Positions 1-7,893 are shown, numbered from the stretch's first letter. The stretch: DNA of 13,087 bases from JBQCEE01 sp051960575 (GCF_051960575.1 NZ_JBQCEE010000106.1:1-13087), one strand, 5' to 3'. Translations and numbers: made by a program. Notes: generated by a model not told the origin, from the sequence alone.

Positions 1-82
1 TTTTTTTTATTTTTTTTTGTTTTTTTTCTTCCCTCGTTGGGTGGGGGGGCGGGCCGCTCTGGTCCCCCCCCCCCCCCCGCCC
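1..82. other. Homopolymer-rich contig-end sequence
   Basis: The first bases read T8-A-T9-G-T8-C (1-28), followed by a G7 run (43-49) and a C15 run (64-78). Nothing else in this G+C-rich window resembles it. The G and C runs can pair with each other, so on the minus strand, downstream of the binding-protein stop at 106, there is a potential GC hairpin, but it is followed by an A tract rather than a U tract. A normal intrinsic terminator is therefore not supported. The most likely reading is low-quality sequence at an assembly end. No gene is seen in 1-105. Confidence 0.6.
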
Positions 83-105
83 GTGCTGGATCGTCAGCGC
101 GACGC

Positions 106-1182
106 TCAGCCGGCGGCGCCCGCCGGCGACGTCGTCGGCGTGAAGCCCTCGGTCTTGTTCGCCTGCATCGCGAAGGTGTTGGTGAAGGTGTCGGCGAGGT
201 TCACCTTCGACACGTCCGTGCCGATGATCTTCTCCATCGCGAGGATGGTCTTCGGGCCACCGGCCGGCATGATCCCGTCGGGCAGGAACTGGCCCTTGTC
301 CGTCGTCAGCCCGGCAATGTACTGCGCCTTGGTGATCGTGCTGTTCTGCACGAAGTCCTGCGGCAGCTTGTCGGCGATGTCGGCTGCCGAGTGCGTGTTG
401 ATCCAGTGCATCGTGGCCACCAGCGCGTCGACGACCTTCTGTGCCGTGTCCTTGTGGCTGTTCACCCAGCTGGTCAGGGCGAGCACGCCGGCCGCCGGCC
501 ACGCGCCACCGAGCGCCTGCTGCGCACCGGAAGTCGTGGCGAGATCGATCGCGGAGTACGCGAGGTGCTTGCTCTCGAGCGCGCCGACCGTCGGTTGGGT
601 CGTCATGATGCACTGCACGCTGCCACGCTGGAGTTGAGCGATCGCCGTGGCACCGGCGTGCACCGCGACGGTGTGGTACTGGCTGCGGCTGATTCCCTTC
701 TGCGCGGCCATGAACTGCGTCAGCTCGTCGGTGCCCGAACCGAGGTCGGTGACGCCCAGCGACTTCCCCTTGAAGTCGGCGGCCGAGTGCACACCGCTGT
801 TCGTCCCGCACATCTCACGCTCGCCGGGAGCACCCGAGAGCTGCACGATGTCCTCGACCTGCTTGCCCTTGCTCTGGAAATCGATCGTGTGGATGTACCA
901 GGCGCCGGCCATGTCGACCTGGCCCGACGCCATCGCGTCCTCGGCGCCGACGCCGCCGTTCACCTCGGTCGAGAGCTTCACGTTCACGCCGTACTTCTTG
1001 TAGAAGCCGAGATTCTGCGCGAGCTGATAGGGCAGGTAGATCTGCTTGTCGATGCCGCCGACCATCAACGACACGGTCGGTAGCGACGAGCTGCTGCTGC
1101 CGGATGCGCTGGACGAACAGGCCGCCGTGGCGGAGAGGGCGACGGCGCCGATGGCGGCGGCCGCGAGGGTGCGCTTGAGCAT
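106..1182 (-). CDS. ABC transporter substrate-binding lipoprotein, NMT1/SsuA/TauA-like
   Basis: This 358-residue protein is the extracellular solute receptor of the importer encoded just upstream. It starts with a lipoprotein signal (KR at 3-4, hydrophobic 6-21, Cys at 22 in a TAAC lipobox), then a Ser-rich linker (23-33), then a periplasmic-binding-protein type II fold. The fold shows features usual in the nitrate/sulfonate/taurine/HMP-precursor group: an early 'LPYQLAQNLGFYKKYGV' helix (residues 50-66), 'AEDAMASGQVDMA' (80-92) and 'DFKGKSLGV' (136-144). A purine-rich AAAGG lies about 10 bases before the ATG. The gene is last in a three-gene operon, 57 bases after the permease. Apart from the lipobox it has two cysteines, C125 and C191, which could form a disulfide. 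The substrate is not evident: sulfonate, taurine, nitrate, bicarbonate and pyrimidine ligands all remain possible. Confidence 0.9.
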   Translation of the reverse strand: MLKRTLAAAAIGAVALSATAACSSSASGSSSSSLPTVSLMVGGIDKQIYLPYQLAQNLGFYKKYGVNVKLSTEVNGGVGAEDAMASGQVDMAGAWYIHTIDFQSKGKQVEDIVQLSGAPGEREMCGTNSGVHSAADFKGKSLGVTDLGSGTDELTQFMAAQKGISRSQYHTVAVHAGATAIAQLQRGSVQCIMTTQPTVGALESKHLAYSAIDLATTSGAQQALGGAWPAAGVLALTSWVNSHKDTAQKVVDALVATMHWINTHSAADIADKLPQDFVQNSTITKAQYIAGLTTDKGQFLPDGIMPAGGPKTILAMEKIIGTDVSKVNLADTFTNTFAMQANKTEGFTPTTSPAGAAG

Positions 1183-1239
1183 GGGAGGACTGCCTTTCCG
1201 ATGGGTCTCGGGAGTGGAGGGACGTGCTGGAGGGACGGT

Positions 1240-2166
1240 TCAGATGGCCGAGGACTCGGCGTGGGTGGGGGGACGCCAGGCGAGCACGCGCTTCTCGACG
1301 AGCGTGATCAGGAACTCGGCCGCCAGGGTGATGACGGCCATGATCGCCATGCCGGCGAACACGGTGTTGGGGTCGAGACGACCCTGGGCCTGGCTGATGA
1401 TCAGCCCGACGCCGCGCTGCGATCCGAGTACCTCGCCGACGAGCGCGCCGATGATGGCGAAGCCGAACGCGGTGTGCAGGCTGGCGATGATCCACGTCAG
1501 GGCCGATGGGATGGTCACGTGGCGGGCCACCTGCAGCGGTGAGGCGCCGAGCACCTTGACGTTGGCGACGAGGTTCGGGTTGACCTCGCGCACGCCCTGG
1601 AAGGCGTTGAAGAAGACGATGAAGAACACGAGCACCGCGGCCAGCAGCACCTTCGGCAGCGTGCCGAGACCGAAAGCCACGACGAAGATCGAGCCGAGGA
1701 TGATGCGAGGCACGGCGTTGACGATCTTGATGAACGGCCCGAGGACGTCGGCCAGGAAGCGGTTCTGCCCGAGCACCAGGCCGAGCACGATGCCGGCGGC
1801 GGTGCCGAGGAAGAAGCCGTACACGGCCTCCTTGAGCGTGACGCCGATGTCGCCCCAGATCGAGCCGAACTCGGTGCCCTTGGTGAACAGACGGACGAGC
1901 GAGTGCCAGATCTGCGACGGTTGGCCGTAGAAGAACTTGTCGAGCCAGCCCTCGGTGGTGGCCAGCTGCCAGCCGCCGAGCACGACGACCGCGAACGCAA
2001 ACCTGGCCACCCAGAGCAGGACGAGGCGGCGACGGCGTGCCCGCCGCGCACCCGCAGCGACGATCTCGTCCGAGACCTCGACGGGTGTTGAGACCTGCGA
2101 CGTGGACGACGTCATGGCAGCAGTCCCTTCGGTGCGGGCGAGCGACGCGATCGGGTTCGGGGTCAT
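1240..2166 (-). CDS. ABC transporter permease, SsuC/TauC family
   Basis: Integral membrane subunit of the Ssu-type importer (308 residues from this start). A basic N-terminal stretch (RRARRRR, 41-47) precedes the first membrane segment (about 48-70). Further hydrophobic segments lie at about 112-133, 154-187, 222-245 and 268-290. The cytoplasmic EAA coupling loop is recognisable around 193-220, with LGASPLQVARHVTIP, and this contacts the ATPase. The ATG at 2166 overlaps the ATPase stop (ATGA), as is common for translational coupling. A second ATG at 2115 has a better ribosome site (GAAGGGA, 8 bases away) and would give 291 residues, so it is a serious alternative start. The reading frame is intact and the length is normal for the family. 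Together with its neighbours it should form the translocation channel. Confidence 0.92.
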   Translation of the reverse strand: MTPNPIASLARTEGTAAMTSSTSQVSTPVEVSDEIVAAGARRARRRRLVLLWVARFAFAVVVLGGWQLATTEGWLDKFFYGQPSQIWHSLVRLFTKGTEFGSIWGDIGVTLKEAVYGFFLGTAAGIVLGLVLGQNRFLADVLGPFIKIVNAVPRIILGSIFVVAFGLGTLPKVLLAAVLVFFIVFFNAFQGVREVNPNLVANVKVLGASPLQVARHVTIPSALTWIIASLHTAFGFAIIGALVGEVLGSQRGVGLIISQAQGRLDPNTVFAGMAIMAVITLAAEFLITLVEKRVLAWRPPTHAESSAI

Positions 2167-3035
2167 GCCGCACCCGCCGTCCGGGCGTAGGCGCGTTGCA
2201 CCTCGTCCTTGAGCGCCGCCCAGATGCGGTCCTGCAGTTCGAGGAAGCGGGGCTCGTGGCGGATCTGCTGCACGTCACCGCGTGGACGCGGCAGGTCGAT
2301 GTCGAAGCTCTCCTTGATCGAGCCGGGGCTGCTGGTCATGACCAGCACGCGGTCGGCGAGCGCGACCGCCTCGTCGAGGTCGTGGGTGATGAACAGCACC
2401 GACGGCCGCGTCTGCTCCCACAGGCCCAGCAGTTCGGTCTGCATGATCGCCTTGGTCTGCACGTCGAGCGCGCCGAACGGCTCGTCCATGAGCAGGATGC
2501 GCGGCGAGTTGATGAGCGCGGCCGCCATGGCGACGCGCTTGCGCATGCCACCGGACAGCTGGTGCGGATAGCGGTCCTCGAAGCCGGCGAGGCCGACCCG
2601 ACGCAACCAGTCACGGGCGAGGTCGACGGCCTCGCGGCGCGGCGTGCCGGTCAGCAGCGGGCCGATCATCACGTTGGCCAGCACCGTCTTCCACGGGAAC
2701 AACGCGTCGGCCTGGAACATGAAGCTGACGCCGGACGTGATGCCGTCGACCGGCCGCCCCCCGACGCGCACCGTGCCGCTGCTCGGGCGGTCGAGCCCCG
2801 ACACCTGGCCGAGCGTGGTCGACTTGCCGCAGCCGGTCGGGCCGACGATGGCGCAGAACTGCCCCGGTTCGACGGTGAAGCTGACGTCGCGCAGCGCCGT
2901 GAACGGCGTGCCCGCCGGCGTCAGGAACCGCTTGGTCAGTCCGGACACCTCGATGTGGGCCGGATGGGTGGGGCGGGCGTCGTCCGGGCCGGCCGGCGGC
3001 CGGGCGCCGCGGGCGTCCCGTCGGAACGGTGTCAT
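2163..3035 (-). CDS. ABC transporter ATP-binding protein, SsuB/TauB family
   Basis: Cytoplasmic ATPase (290 residues) that powers the Ssu-type importer. All nucleotide-binding motifs are present: Walker A GPTGCGKST (65-73), Q-loop Q108 in MFQADALFPW, signature LSGGM (160-164), Walker B ILLMDE (180-185) followed by PFGALD, and the switch histidine H218 in THDLDEA. The N-terminus has a proline-rich extension of about 25 residues before the usual beta strand. The start has a good ribosome site (AGGTGG, 7 bases before the ATG). It is the first gene of the operon ATPase-permease-binding protein, and its stop overlaps the permease start by four bases. Upstream lies a 143-bp control region with a palindrome and tandem repeats. 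The family assignment is firm. The transported compound is unknown. Confidence 0.94.
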   Translation of the reverse strand: MTPFRRDARGARPPAGPDDARPTHPAHIEVSGLTKRFLTPAGTPFTALRDVSFTVEPGQFCAIVGPTGCGKSTTLGQVSGLDRPSSGTVRVGGRPVDGITSGVSFMFQADALFPWKTVLANVMIGPLLTGTPRREAVDLARDWLRRVGLAGFEDRYPHQLSGGMRKRVAMAAALINSPRILLMDEPFGALDVQTKAIMQTELLGLWEQTRPSVLFITHDLDEAVALADRVLVMTSSPGSIKESFDIDLPRPRGDVQQIRHEPRFLELQDRIWAALKDEVQRAYARTAGAA

Positions 3036-3178
3036 CTGTGATCCACCTCTCGGTCGGCGATGCGATGAGCGCTGACCGTAGGTGTGTCGTTCGGGTGTCG
3101 TCTGCGTTGCGCGCGCAAGCAGCGATCACCGCATTGCGCGAGGTTTCGCGCGTTCTGCTCGCCGGTGCCCGGCGGGGT
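3036..3178 (-). promoter_or_regulatory. Putative promoter/operator region of the Ssu-type operon
   Basis: This gap between the VKOR stop and the ATPase start holds several ordered elements. A minus-strand TACGGT (3080-3075) fits the loose actinobacterial -10 pattern TANNNT and would give a leader of about 30 bases. Two copies of GTGTCGT (3084-3090 and 3095-3101) sit exactly 11 bp apart, one helical turn, where a -35 element would lie. A perfect 12-bp palindrome TTGCGCGCGCAA (3107-3118) follows, with CTGC/GCAG arms extending it past a one-base bulge. The elements are seen directly. Their roles as promoter and operator are inferred, and no clear -35 consensus is present. Confidence 0.4.
3136..3151 (-). 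terminator. Possible hairpin terminator after the VKOR gene
   Basis: GCGCGA (3136-3141) and TCGCGC (3146-3151) form a perfect 6-bp stem with a 4-base loop, 27 bases beyond the VKOR stop codon. No U tract follows on the minus strand, so it would have to act as one of the U-less hairpins proposed for actinobacteria, or it may be part of the operator array next to it. Confidence 0.25.
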
Positions 3179-3634
3179 CTACGACGGCAGTTCGGCCGCC
3201 CGCCACAACACCGCGGCGAGCATGACGACCGTGAGCACGTGCACCGCCAAGCACCACAGGCAGATCGCGTCCACCTCGAAGAGTTCGACGTAGACGAGCC
3301 AGACGACCATGAGCGCGCCGCCGACGGCGAGCACCACCCGCGCGAGCTCGACGGCACGATGCCGGATCGGCACCGCCAGCACGGCGGACATGACGACGAA
3401 GTACGCCAGCCCGAGCACCGCGACCGGCACGCCGGCGATCACCGACCACCGGCTGGTGGTGACCTTGGCACAGTTGATCGTGCCGTTCTCGGGGCAGGCG
3501 AGGGTGAGGTGCTGGTCGTAGTGCTCGACCGTCAGGTAGATCGAGATCGCCAGCGCGACGACCGAGGCCACGACCGCGACCACCCGGGCCGCCGACCAGC
3601 GCAGCGCCTCGGCGTCGACGACCTCGCGGCTCAC
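3179..3634 (-). CDS. VKOR family membrane protein (quinone-linked disulfide generation)
   Basis: A 151-residue polytopic protein of the vitamin K epoxide reductase family, the actinobacterial counterpart of DsbB. In this family it re-oxidises a DsbA-like partner and passes electrons to a membrane quinone. Visible motifs are the loop cysteine pair C47 and C55 (CPENGTINC), the conserved SRW-x2-AGVP region (61-70) and the active-site CLWC (125-128) inside a membrane segment. Membrane segments lie near 16-36, 64-90, 97-118 and 122-145. The GTG start at 3634 overlaps the upstream stop codon (GTGA) and has GGAGG 6 bases before it. Open frame continues further upstream, but that part runs antisense to nothing useful and through the neighbouring gene. 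The 4-base overlap with the DUF929 DsbA-like gene fits a co-translated redox pair. Confidence 0.92.
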   Translation of the reverse strand: MSREVVDAEALRWSAARVVAVVASVVALAISIYLTVEHYDQHLTLACPENGTINCAKVTTSRWSVIAGVPVAVLGLAYFVVMSAVLAVPIRHRAVELARVVLAVGGALMVVWLVYVELFEVDAICLWCLAVHVLTVVMLAAVLWRAAELPS

Positions 3635-4571
3635 GACGAACCTCCGAGCGCGGTCGCGGCCGCGCGGACACCGGCGCTGCTGCACACGGCCGCGGGCTGC
3701 TGACCCGTGATCGAGCAGACCGCGGCGGTGACGAGGTTCGCCGAGCCGATGATGCCGCGGGTGATCGGCGAACTCGGGTCGCTGAGGGCCGCCGCGACCT
3801 GCGCCTGCGTGTGCCCGTGCAGCACCTGCGGGTCGTAGGTCGCGCCCGAAATCACGTACCGGCCGCCGACGTCGATGAACGGGATGCCCCCGGACGACTG
3901 CACGTACGGCGGCTGGTCGTACTTCGTGAGCAGCGCCTGCTCGTCCGGGATGAGGGTGTCGAGCGGGGCGTACTCGCCGTTCACCACCTGGTTGCTCTGG
4001 ATCTCCTTGGCCGTGAGCGCGAGGTAGCGGCTCGTGTACGACGCGCCGTGGAAGGTGAGCGTCGGGGTGCTCGGGTACACGTCGCTCGGCGACGAGGCCG
4101 TCTGCCCCAGCCCGGTGAACGTGCCGAAACGGTCGAGGGCGACGGTGACCGCCCACCGTTCAGCGGCGCAGTACGGGCAGTACTCCGCGCCGACGTAGAG
4201 CACGAGCGGCTTGCCACCGCTGGTGAGCGCCGGCGCGCTGACCGGGTGCGGCCGCGCCGACGCGGTCCCGACGCCGACCGTGTCGAAGACGCTCGCCCGC
4301 ACGGACGCGAGCCGGCCGGTCACCGTGCTCGCGGCGCCCGTCGCCTTGGTGCCGGACGACGGTCCGCCGCACCGGTCGCCAGCTTGACCGCGACGAAGGT
4401 GCCGACGATCAGCACCAGCACGAGCACCGGGACGCCGGCGACGAGCAGCCGCCGCCGCCGTTGGGCCGCGGCCAGCCGCTCGCGTGCCGCGGCGGCGTTG
4501 CGCTGCGCCACCCGCTGTGCGGAGGTCGGTCGCGTGGTCGGTCGTCGGGACGACGGGTCGGAGGTGCTCAC
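3631..4571 (-). CDS. DUF929 DsbA-like thiol-oxidoreductase, membrane-anchored; interrupted by an apparent 1-nt frameshift
   Basis: Two frames together make one protein of about 313 residues. The first frame starts at GTG 4571 (GGAGG 11 bases upstream) and gives a basic, Ala-rich N-terminus and one membrane anchor (about 42-63, ending GTFVAVKLATGA). The second frame begins near 4365 and gives a linker and the thioredoxin-like domain with GKPLVLYVGAEYCPYCAAERW, where CPYC is the catalytic pair. It then has FGTFTGL, GGIPFIDVGGRYVISG and a second Cys pair near the C-terminus (C-SITGQQPAAV-C). This matches the DUF929 family, which oxidises exported proteins and is recharged by VKOR, encoded immediately downstream. 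The break lies between 4373 and 4360, in the linker. Adding one base, for example to GCGGCGG, restores the frame. Taken as written, the catalytic domain is severed from its anchor, so this is either a pseudogene or a sequencing error. Confidence 0.82.
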
Positions 4572-4717
4572 GTCTACTGAGTCCTCCGGGAAGCGGCGGC
4601 GGTTCCCGCGAATAGGGATTCCTTCCGATCCCCGCACCCCCCTCAGACGGGCAGGGTCGAGTCATCGCCGCAGCACCAGCAGCGACACAGCACGATCAGC
4701 GACTTCAGGAGGACGTC
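4572..4717. promoter_or_regulatory. Divergent intergenic region, disulfide operon / LAL unit
   Basis: This 146-bp space separates the minus-strand DsbA-like gene from the plus-strand small ORF, so promoters for both units should lie here. It contains two short dyads: CGGGAA (4587-4592) with TTCCCG (4603-4608), and GGGAT (4615-4619) with ATCCC (4628-4632). The only A+T-leaning pocket is around 4609-4627. I could not assign convincing -35/-10 pairs on either strand. Confidence 0.35.
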
Positions 4718-4852
4718 ATGTTCGTCAGCACGCCGGAGTTCATCCGCGCCGAGGTCGCCTACCGCCGGGGCGTGGCCCGGTCGGCCTGGCGGCCCGCCGG
4801 CCGCCGCCCGCGGCTGCGGCGACCGCGCCCGGAGCAGCCGCAGCCCCGATGA
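4718..4852 (+). CDS. Small basic ORF (44 aa) preceding the LAL regulator
   Basis: A short reading frame with a near-perfect ribosome site (AGGAGG 4707-4712, 5 bases before the ATG), which is the main reason to call it. The N-terminal half (MFVSTPEFIRAEVAYRRGVA) looks like a regular amphipathic helix. The C-terminal half is Arg/Pro-rich and strongly basic, with no cysteine, membrane segment or signal peptide. Its TGA stop overlaps an ATG at 4849 that is in frame with the LuxR-type regulator, so its translation may be coupled to that gene. I do not recognise the family. It could be a small regulatory or nucleic-acid-binding peptide, a leader peptide controlling translation of the regulator, or simply a small protein of unknown role. 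Confidence 0.6.
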   Translation: MFVSTPEFIRAEVAYRRGVARSAWRPAGRRPRLRRPRPEQPQPR

Positions 4853-4864
4853 GCCGGACGGTGC

Positions 4865-4880
4865 CCGACACCGTTGTCGG
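4865..4880 (+). promoter_or_regulatory. Inverted repeat ahead of the LAL start
   Basis: CCGACA (4865-4870) and TGTCGG (4875-4880) form a perfect 6-bp dyad around a 4-base centre. An overlapping alternative dyad CACCG/CGGTG (4869-4873, 4878-4882) is also possible. The site lies between the two candidate starts of the LAL gene, 22 bases before the ATG at 4903, so it could be an mRNA hairpin affecting coupling or a protein-binding site. The role is inferred only. Confidence 0.25.
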
Positions 4881-4902
4881 TGGGACGGTCCAGGATGACC
4901 AC

Positions 4903-7893
4903 ATGTCCCGCAGCACCGTCCCGCTCGTCGGCCGGCAGCGCGAGCTGGCGACCCTGCGCGAGGCGCTCGCGCTCGGCGACACCCCGCCGGACGTCGGCGG
5001 CCGAGTGGTGATCGTCGACGGCGACGCCGGCATCGGCAAGACGCGGCTGCTGCGCGAGGTCGTCGAGCAGGTGCGCGCCGGGGGCCGGCGCCGCCTGCTG
5101 GTCGGGCACTGCATCGACCTCGGCGACTCGCCGGCCCCCTACCTGCCGTTCCGAGAGGTCTTCGACCGGCTCGCCCGCGACGAGCCGGCGGTCGTGACGG
5201 CGTTGCGCGAACAGTTGCCGGCGCTGCGACCCTTGTTGCCGCGGGCGGCCGACACGGGCGCGCCACCGCGCGAGAGCGACCCGACCAGGCTCGACCGGGG
5301 CGAACTGTTCGCGGCAGTGGCGGCCGCGCTGGCCCGGCTGGGCGCCCAGCATCCGGTGCTGCTGGTCGTCGAGGACGTGCACTGGGCCGACCAGGCCAGC
5401 CGTGACCTGCTGGGCTACCTCTTCCGGCGAGCGCGGTCTGCCGACCCTGACGACGTCGGCGCCGTCGACATCGTCGTCACCGTGCGCTCCGACGACCTGC
5501 ACCGCCGGCACCCGCTGCGTGCCACCCTGGCCGAGTGGTCGCGGCTCCCCGCCGTCCTGCGGGTGGGGCTGCAGCGGCTTCCGGCGGACGACGTCCGCAC
5601 CCTCGTCGAGCGGCTCGCGCCCCACCGGCTCGCCGACGACGAACTGCGCGACATCACTGCGCGCGCCGACGGCAACGCCTTCTTCGCCGAGGAACTCATC
5701 GCCGCCACCGCCGAGAGCGGGGCCAGTGCCGCCCAGCTGCCGTGGCACCTCGCCGAGCTGCTGCTCGTGCGCCTCGACCGCCTCGGCGACGCCGCCCGTC
5801 AGGTCGTGCGGGTGGCCGCGGTGGCCGGGCGACGGGTGCCGCACACCCTGCTGACGCAGGTCGTCGCCGAGGTCGGCGGCGACCAGGCGGGGATCGACGC
5901 CGCGGTGCGCGAGGCCGTCGACCAGCACCTGCTCGAGCCCTCCGCATCCGGCAGCGACTACGCGTTCCGCCACGCCCTGCTGGCCGAGGCCGTCTACGAC
6001 GACCTGCTGCCGGGTGAGCGCACCCGGTTGCACGCCGCCTACGCGCGGGTGCTCGCGGCCGCCACGCAAGCGTCCGCCGCCGAGCTCGCCCGGCATGCCG
6101 CCGCCTCGCACGACCTGGCGGGGGCCTACGCCGCCGGGGTACGCGCCGGCGACGAGGCGATGGCGATGGCCGCGCCGCACGAGGCGATGCTGCACTTCGA
6201 AGCGGCCCTCGGCCTGGCCTCCCACGCACCACCCGACGCGCTCGATCCTGCACTGGTGACCGCCTCGGCCGTCGAGGCGGCGGTGGCGGCCGGGCACATC
6301 CAGCGCGGCCGGCAGCTCGCCGAGCAGGCGCTGCGACAGCTGCCGCCCGACACGGCACCGCGCGTCCGCGCGGTGCTGCTGTTCGCGGCCGCCCTCGCCG
6401 ATACCGCCGGCGAGACGATGCCCGAGACGCTCTCGATGACGACCGAGGCGCTCGCGCTGACACCCGCCGAGCCACCCACCACGTTCTGGGTGCGGCTCGC
6501 GGCGCTGCACGCCCAGGTGGCCAACATCCTCGGACGCGACATCGAGGCCGAGCAGTGGGCGCACCGCGCGCTGCAGGGGGAGGAGGCACTGCAGTGCCCC
6601 GGGCTGGCCAGCCAGGCCCAGCACACCCTCGCCTACCTCGCCCGCCGGCACGGCGAGCTCGACACCGCGGGCGACATGTTCGCCCGCTCGATCGAGGTGG
6701 CCCGCGCGACCGGCGAGGCCGACGCCGAACTGCGCAGCACCTTCGCGCTCGCCCAGTTGCACCTCGACCGGGTGGAGTACGACGCCGCCCGCACCGGCTA
6801 CGAGACCTGCCTGCGGCGTGCCGAGGAACTCGGTCGGCGCTGGTCGGTGTGGGCCGTCTACGCCCGGGTGACCCTCGCCCTGCTCGACCGGCACGCCGGC
6901 CGGCTCGACGACGCCGAGCGGCGGCTCGACGTCTCGGTCGCCGTCGCCGACGATCTCCCGGCGGACGCAGCGGCCCTGCTCACCGCGGTCCGGCTGCGCG
7001 TGCTCGCCGCGCGTGGCGACGCCGCGCTGCTCGACGAGCTGCCCCGTCTGCGGGCGGCGTGGGCGGTCGAGGGGCGTATCGCCCTCTACGCCGGCTTCGC
7101 CGCGCTCGAGCTGTTCGAGCATCGAGGCGACCCGGACGCCGCCGAGCGCATGATCGACGAGCTGGTGACGCTGCTCGGTCCGCTGTGGCTCGATCCCTGG
7201 TTTCTCGCCCGCATCGAGTATTCGGCCCGCGGCATCGCCGCCCTGGCGAGGGCCACCGTGTCCGCCCCTGACAACACCCGGGCCGCGCTGGCGGCCCGCG
7301 GCGAACGGTTGGTCGCCGACGGGCGCACCAGTGCCGGGCAGGGGTTCCTGCGCACCGCCACCCTCGGCGCCGAGGGGCAGGCCTGGCTCACCCGGCTCGA
7401 GGCGGAGTGGGCGCGGCTGCGGTGGCTGACCGGCGTCGACGCACCCGACGCCGACGAGCTGGTCGCGCAGTGGCAGGCCGCCGTCGCCGCCTTCGGCTTC
7501 GGCGCGGACTTCGAACAGGCGCAGAGCCGCGCGCGGCTGGCCGAGGTGCTCCGAGCGGTCGGACGCCCCCAGGAGGCCGCGGCCGAGGCGCAGCAGGCTC
7601 GCCGCTTCGCCGTGCGCGCCGGGGCGAGGGCCCTGCTCGACCAGGTGGCTGCGATCGATCCGCCGGCCCGTGCCCGCGCCGCGTCGACGACGACGCTGAC
7701 CGCCCGCGAGCAGGAGGTGCTCGACCTCGTGTCGGCCGGTCGCAGCAACCGGCAGATCGCCCAGCACTTGTACATCAGCGAGAAGACGGTCAGCGTGCAC
7801 GTGTCGAACATCCTGGCCAAGCTGGGCGCCCGCAGCCGGACCGAGGCTGCGGCGCTCATGCGGTCACAGACCGAAGGGGTGCCGTCGTCATGA
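4903..7893 (+). CDS. LuxR family transcriptional regulator with N-terminal AAA ATPase (LAL type)
   Basis: A 996-residue regulator of the LAL class, found mainly in actinomycetes, where members act as ATP-dependent activators of metabolic or secondary-metabolite genes. Order of parts: 'LVGRQREL' entry motif (8-15), Walker A GDAGIGKT (40-47), Walker B VLLVVEDVHWAD (152-163), a long alpha-helical TPR-like Ala/Leu-rich centre (about 350-900), and a C-terminal LuxR helix-turn-helix (about 932-987) with LTAREQEVLDLVSAG, SNRQIAQHLYISEKTVSVHVSNI. The chosen ATG has AGGA 7 bases upstream and starts just before the conserved entry motif. An in-frame ATG at 4849 overlaps the preceding ORF's stop and would add 18 residues. 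The stop overlaps the next gene (ATGA). The target genes are not known. The operon partners and the divergent disulfide genes are the obvious local candidates. Confidence 0.93.
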   Translation: MSRSTVPLVGRQRELATLREALALGDTPPDVGGRVVIVDGDAGIGKTRLLREVVEQVRAGGRRRLLVGHCIDLGDSPAPYLPFREVFDRLARDEPAVVTALREQLPALRPLLPRAADTGAPPRESDPTRLDRGELFAAVAAALARLGAQHPVLLVVEDVHWADQASRDLLGYLFRRARSADPDDVGAVDIVVTVRSDDLHRRHPLRATLAEWSRLPAVLRVGLQRLPADDVRTLVERLAPHRLADDELRDITARADGNAFFAEELIAATAESGASAAQLPWHLAELLLVRLDRLGDAARQVVRVAAVAGRRVPHTLLTQVVAEVGGDQAGIDAAVREAVDQHLLEPSASGSDYAFRHALLAEAVYDDLLPGERTRLHAAYARVLAAATQASAAELARHAAASHDLAGAYAAGVRAGDEAMAMAAPHEAMLHFEAALGLASHAPPDALDPALVTASAVEAAVAAGHIQRGRQLAEQALRQLPPDTAPRVRAVLLFAAALADTAGETMPETLSMTTEALALTPAEPPTTFWVRLAALHAQVANILGRDIEAEQWAHRALQGEEALQCPGLASQAQHTLAYLARRHGELDTAGDMFARSIEVARATGEADAELRSTFALAQLHLDRVEYDAARTGYETCLRRAEELGRRWSVWAVYARVTLALLDRHAGRLDDAERRLDVSVAVADDLPADAAALLTAVRLRVLAARGDAALLDELPRLRAAWAVEGRIALYAGFAALELFEHRGDPDAAERMIDELVTLLGPLWLDPWFLARIEYSARGIAALARATVSAPDNTRAALAARGERLVADGRTSAGQGFLRTATLGAEGQAWLTRLEAEWARLRWLTGVDAPDADELVAQWQAAVAAFGFGADFEQAQSRARLAEVLRAVGRPQEAAAEAQQARRFAVRAGARALLDQVAAIDPPARARAASTTTLTAREQEVLDLVSAGRSNRQIAQHLYISEKTVSVHVSNILAKLGARSRTEAAALMRSQTEGVPSS

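Noticed and set aside
43..78. Intrinsic terminator for the importer operon
   Set aside because: The G7/C15 pairing would be followed by adenines rather than uracils on the minus-strand transcript, and the block looks artefactual.
815..2278. Open frame of 487 codons on the minus strand overlapping the permease and binding protein
   Set aside because: It is out of frame with well-supported SsuC- and SsuA-like genes and rich in Arg/Ser/Pro low-complexity sequence.
4355..4380. Programmed -1 frameshifting in the DsbA-like gene
   Set aside because: No X-XXY-YYZ heptamer or following structure of note. The site is an Ala/Gly linker where a one-base error is simpler.
3811..4902. Upstream extension of the LAL reading frame as one giant protein
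   Set aside because: The extension runs antisense to the DsbA-like gene, is Arg-rich without structure, and ignores the start with a ribosome site at 4903.
4759..7800. Very long open frame on the minus strand (about 1000 codons) antisense to the LAL regulator
   Set aside because: Its product is Gly/Arg/Gln/Val-rich with no domain. The plus strand in the same place encodes clear AAA and LuxR motifs. Long antisense frames are expected at this G+C content.
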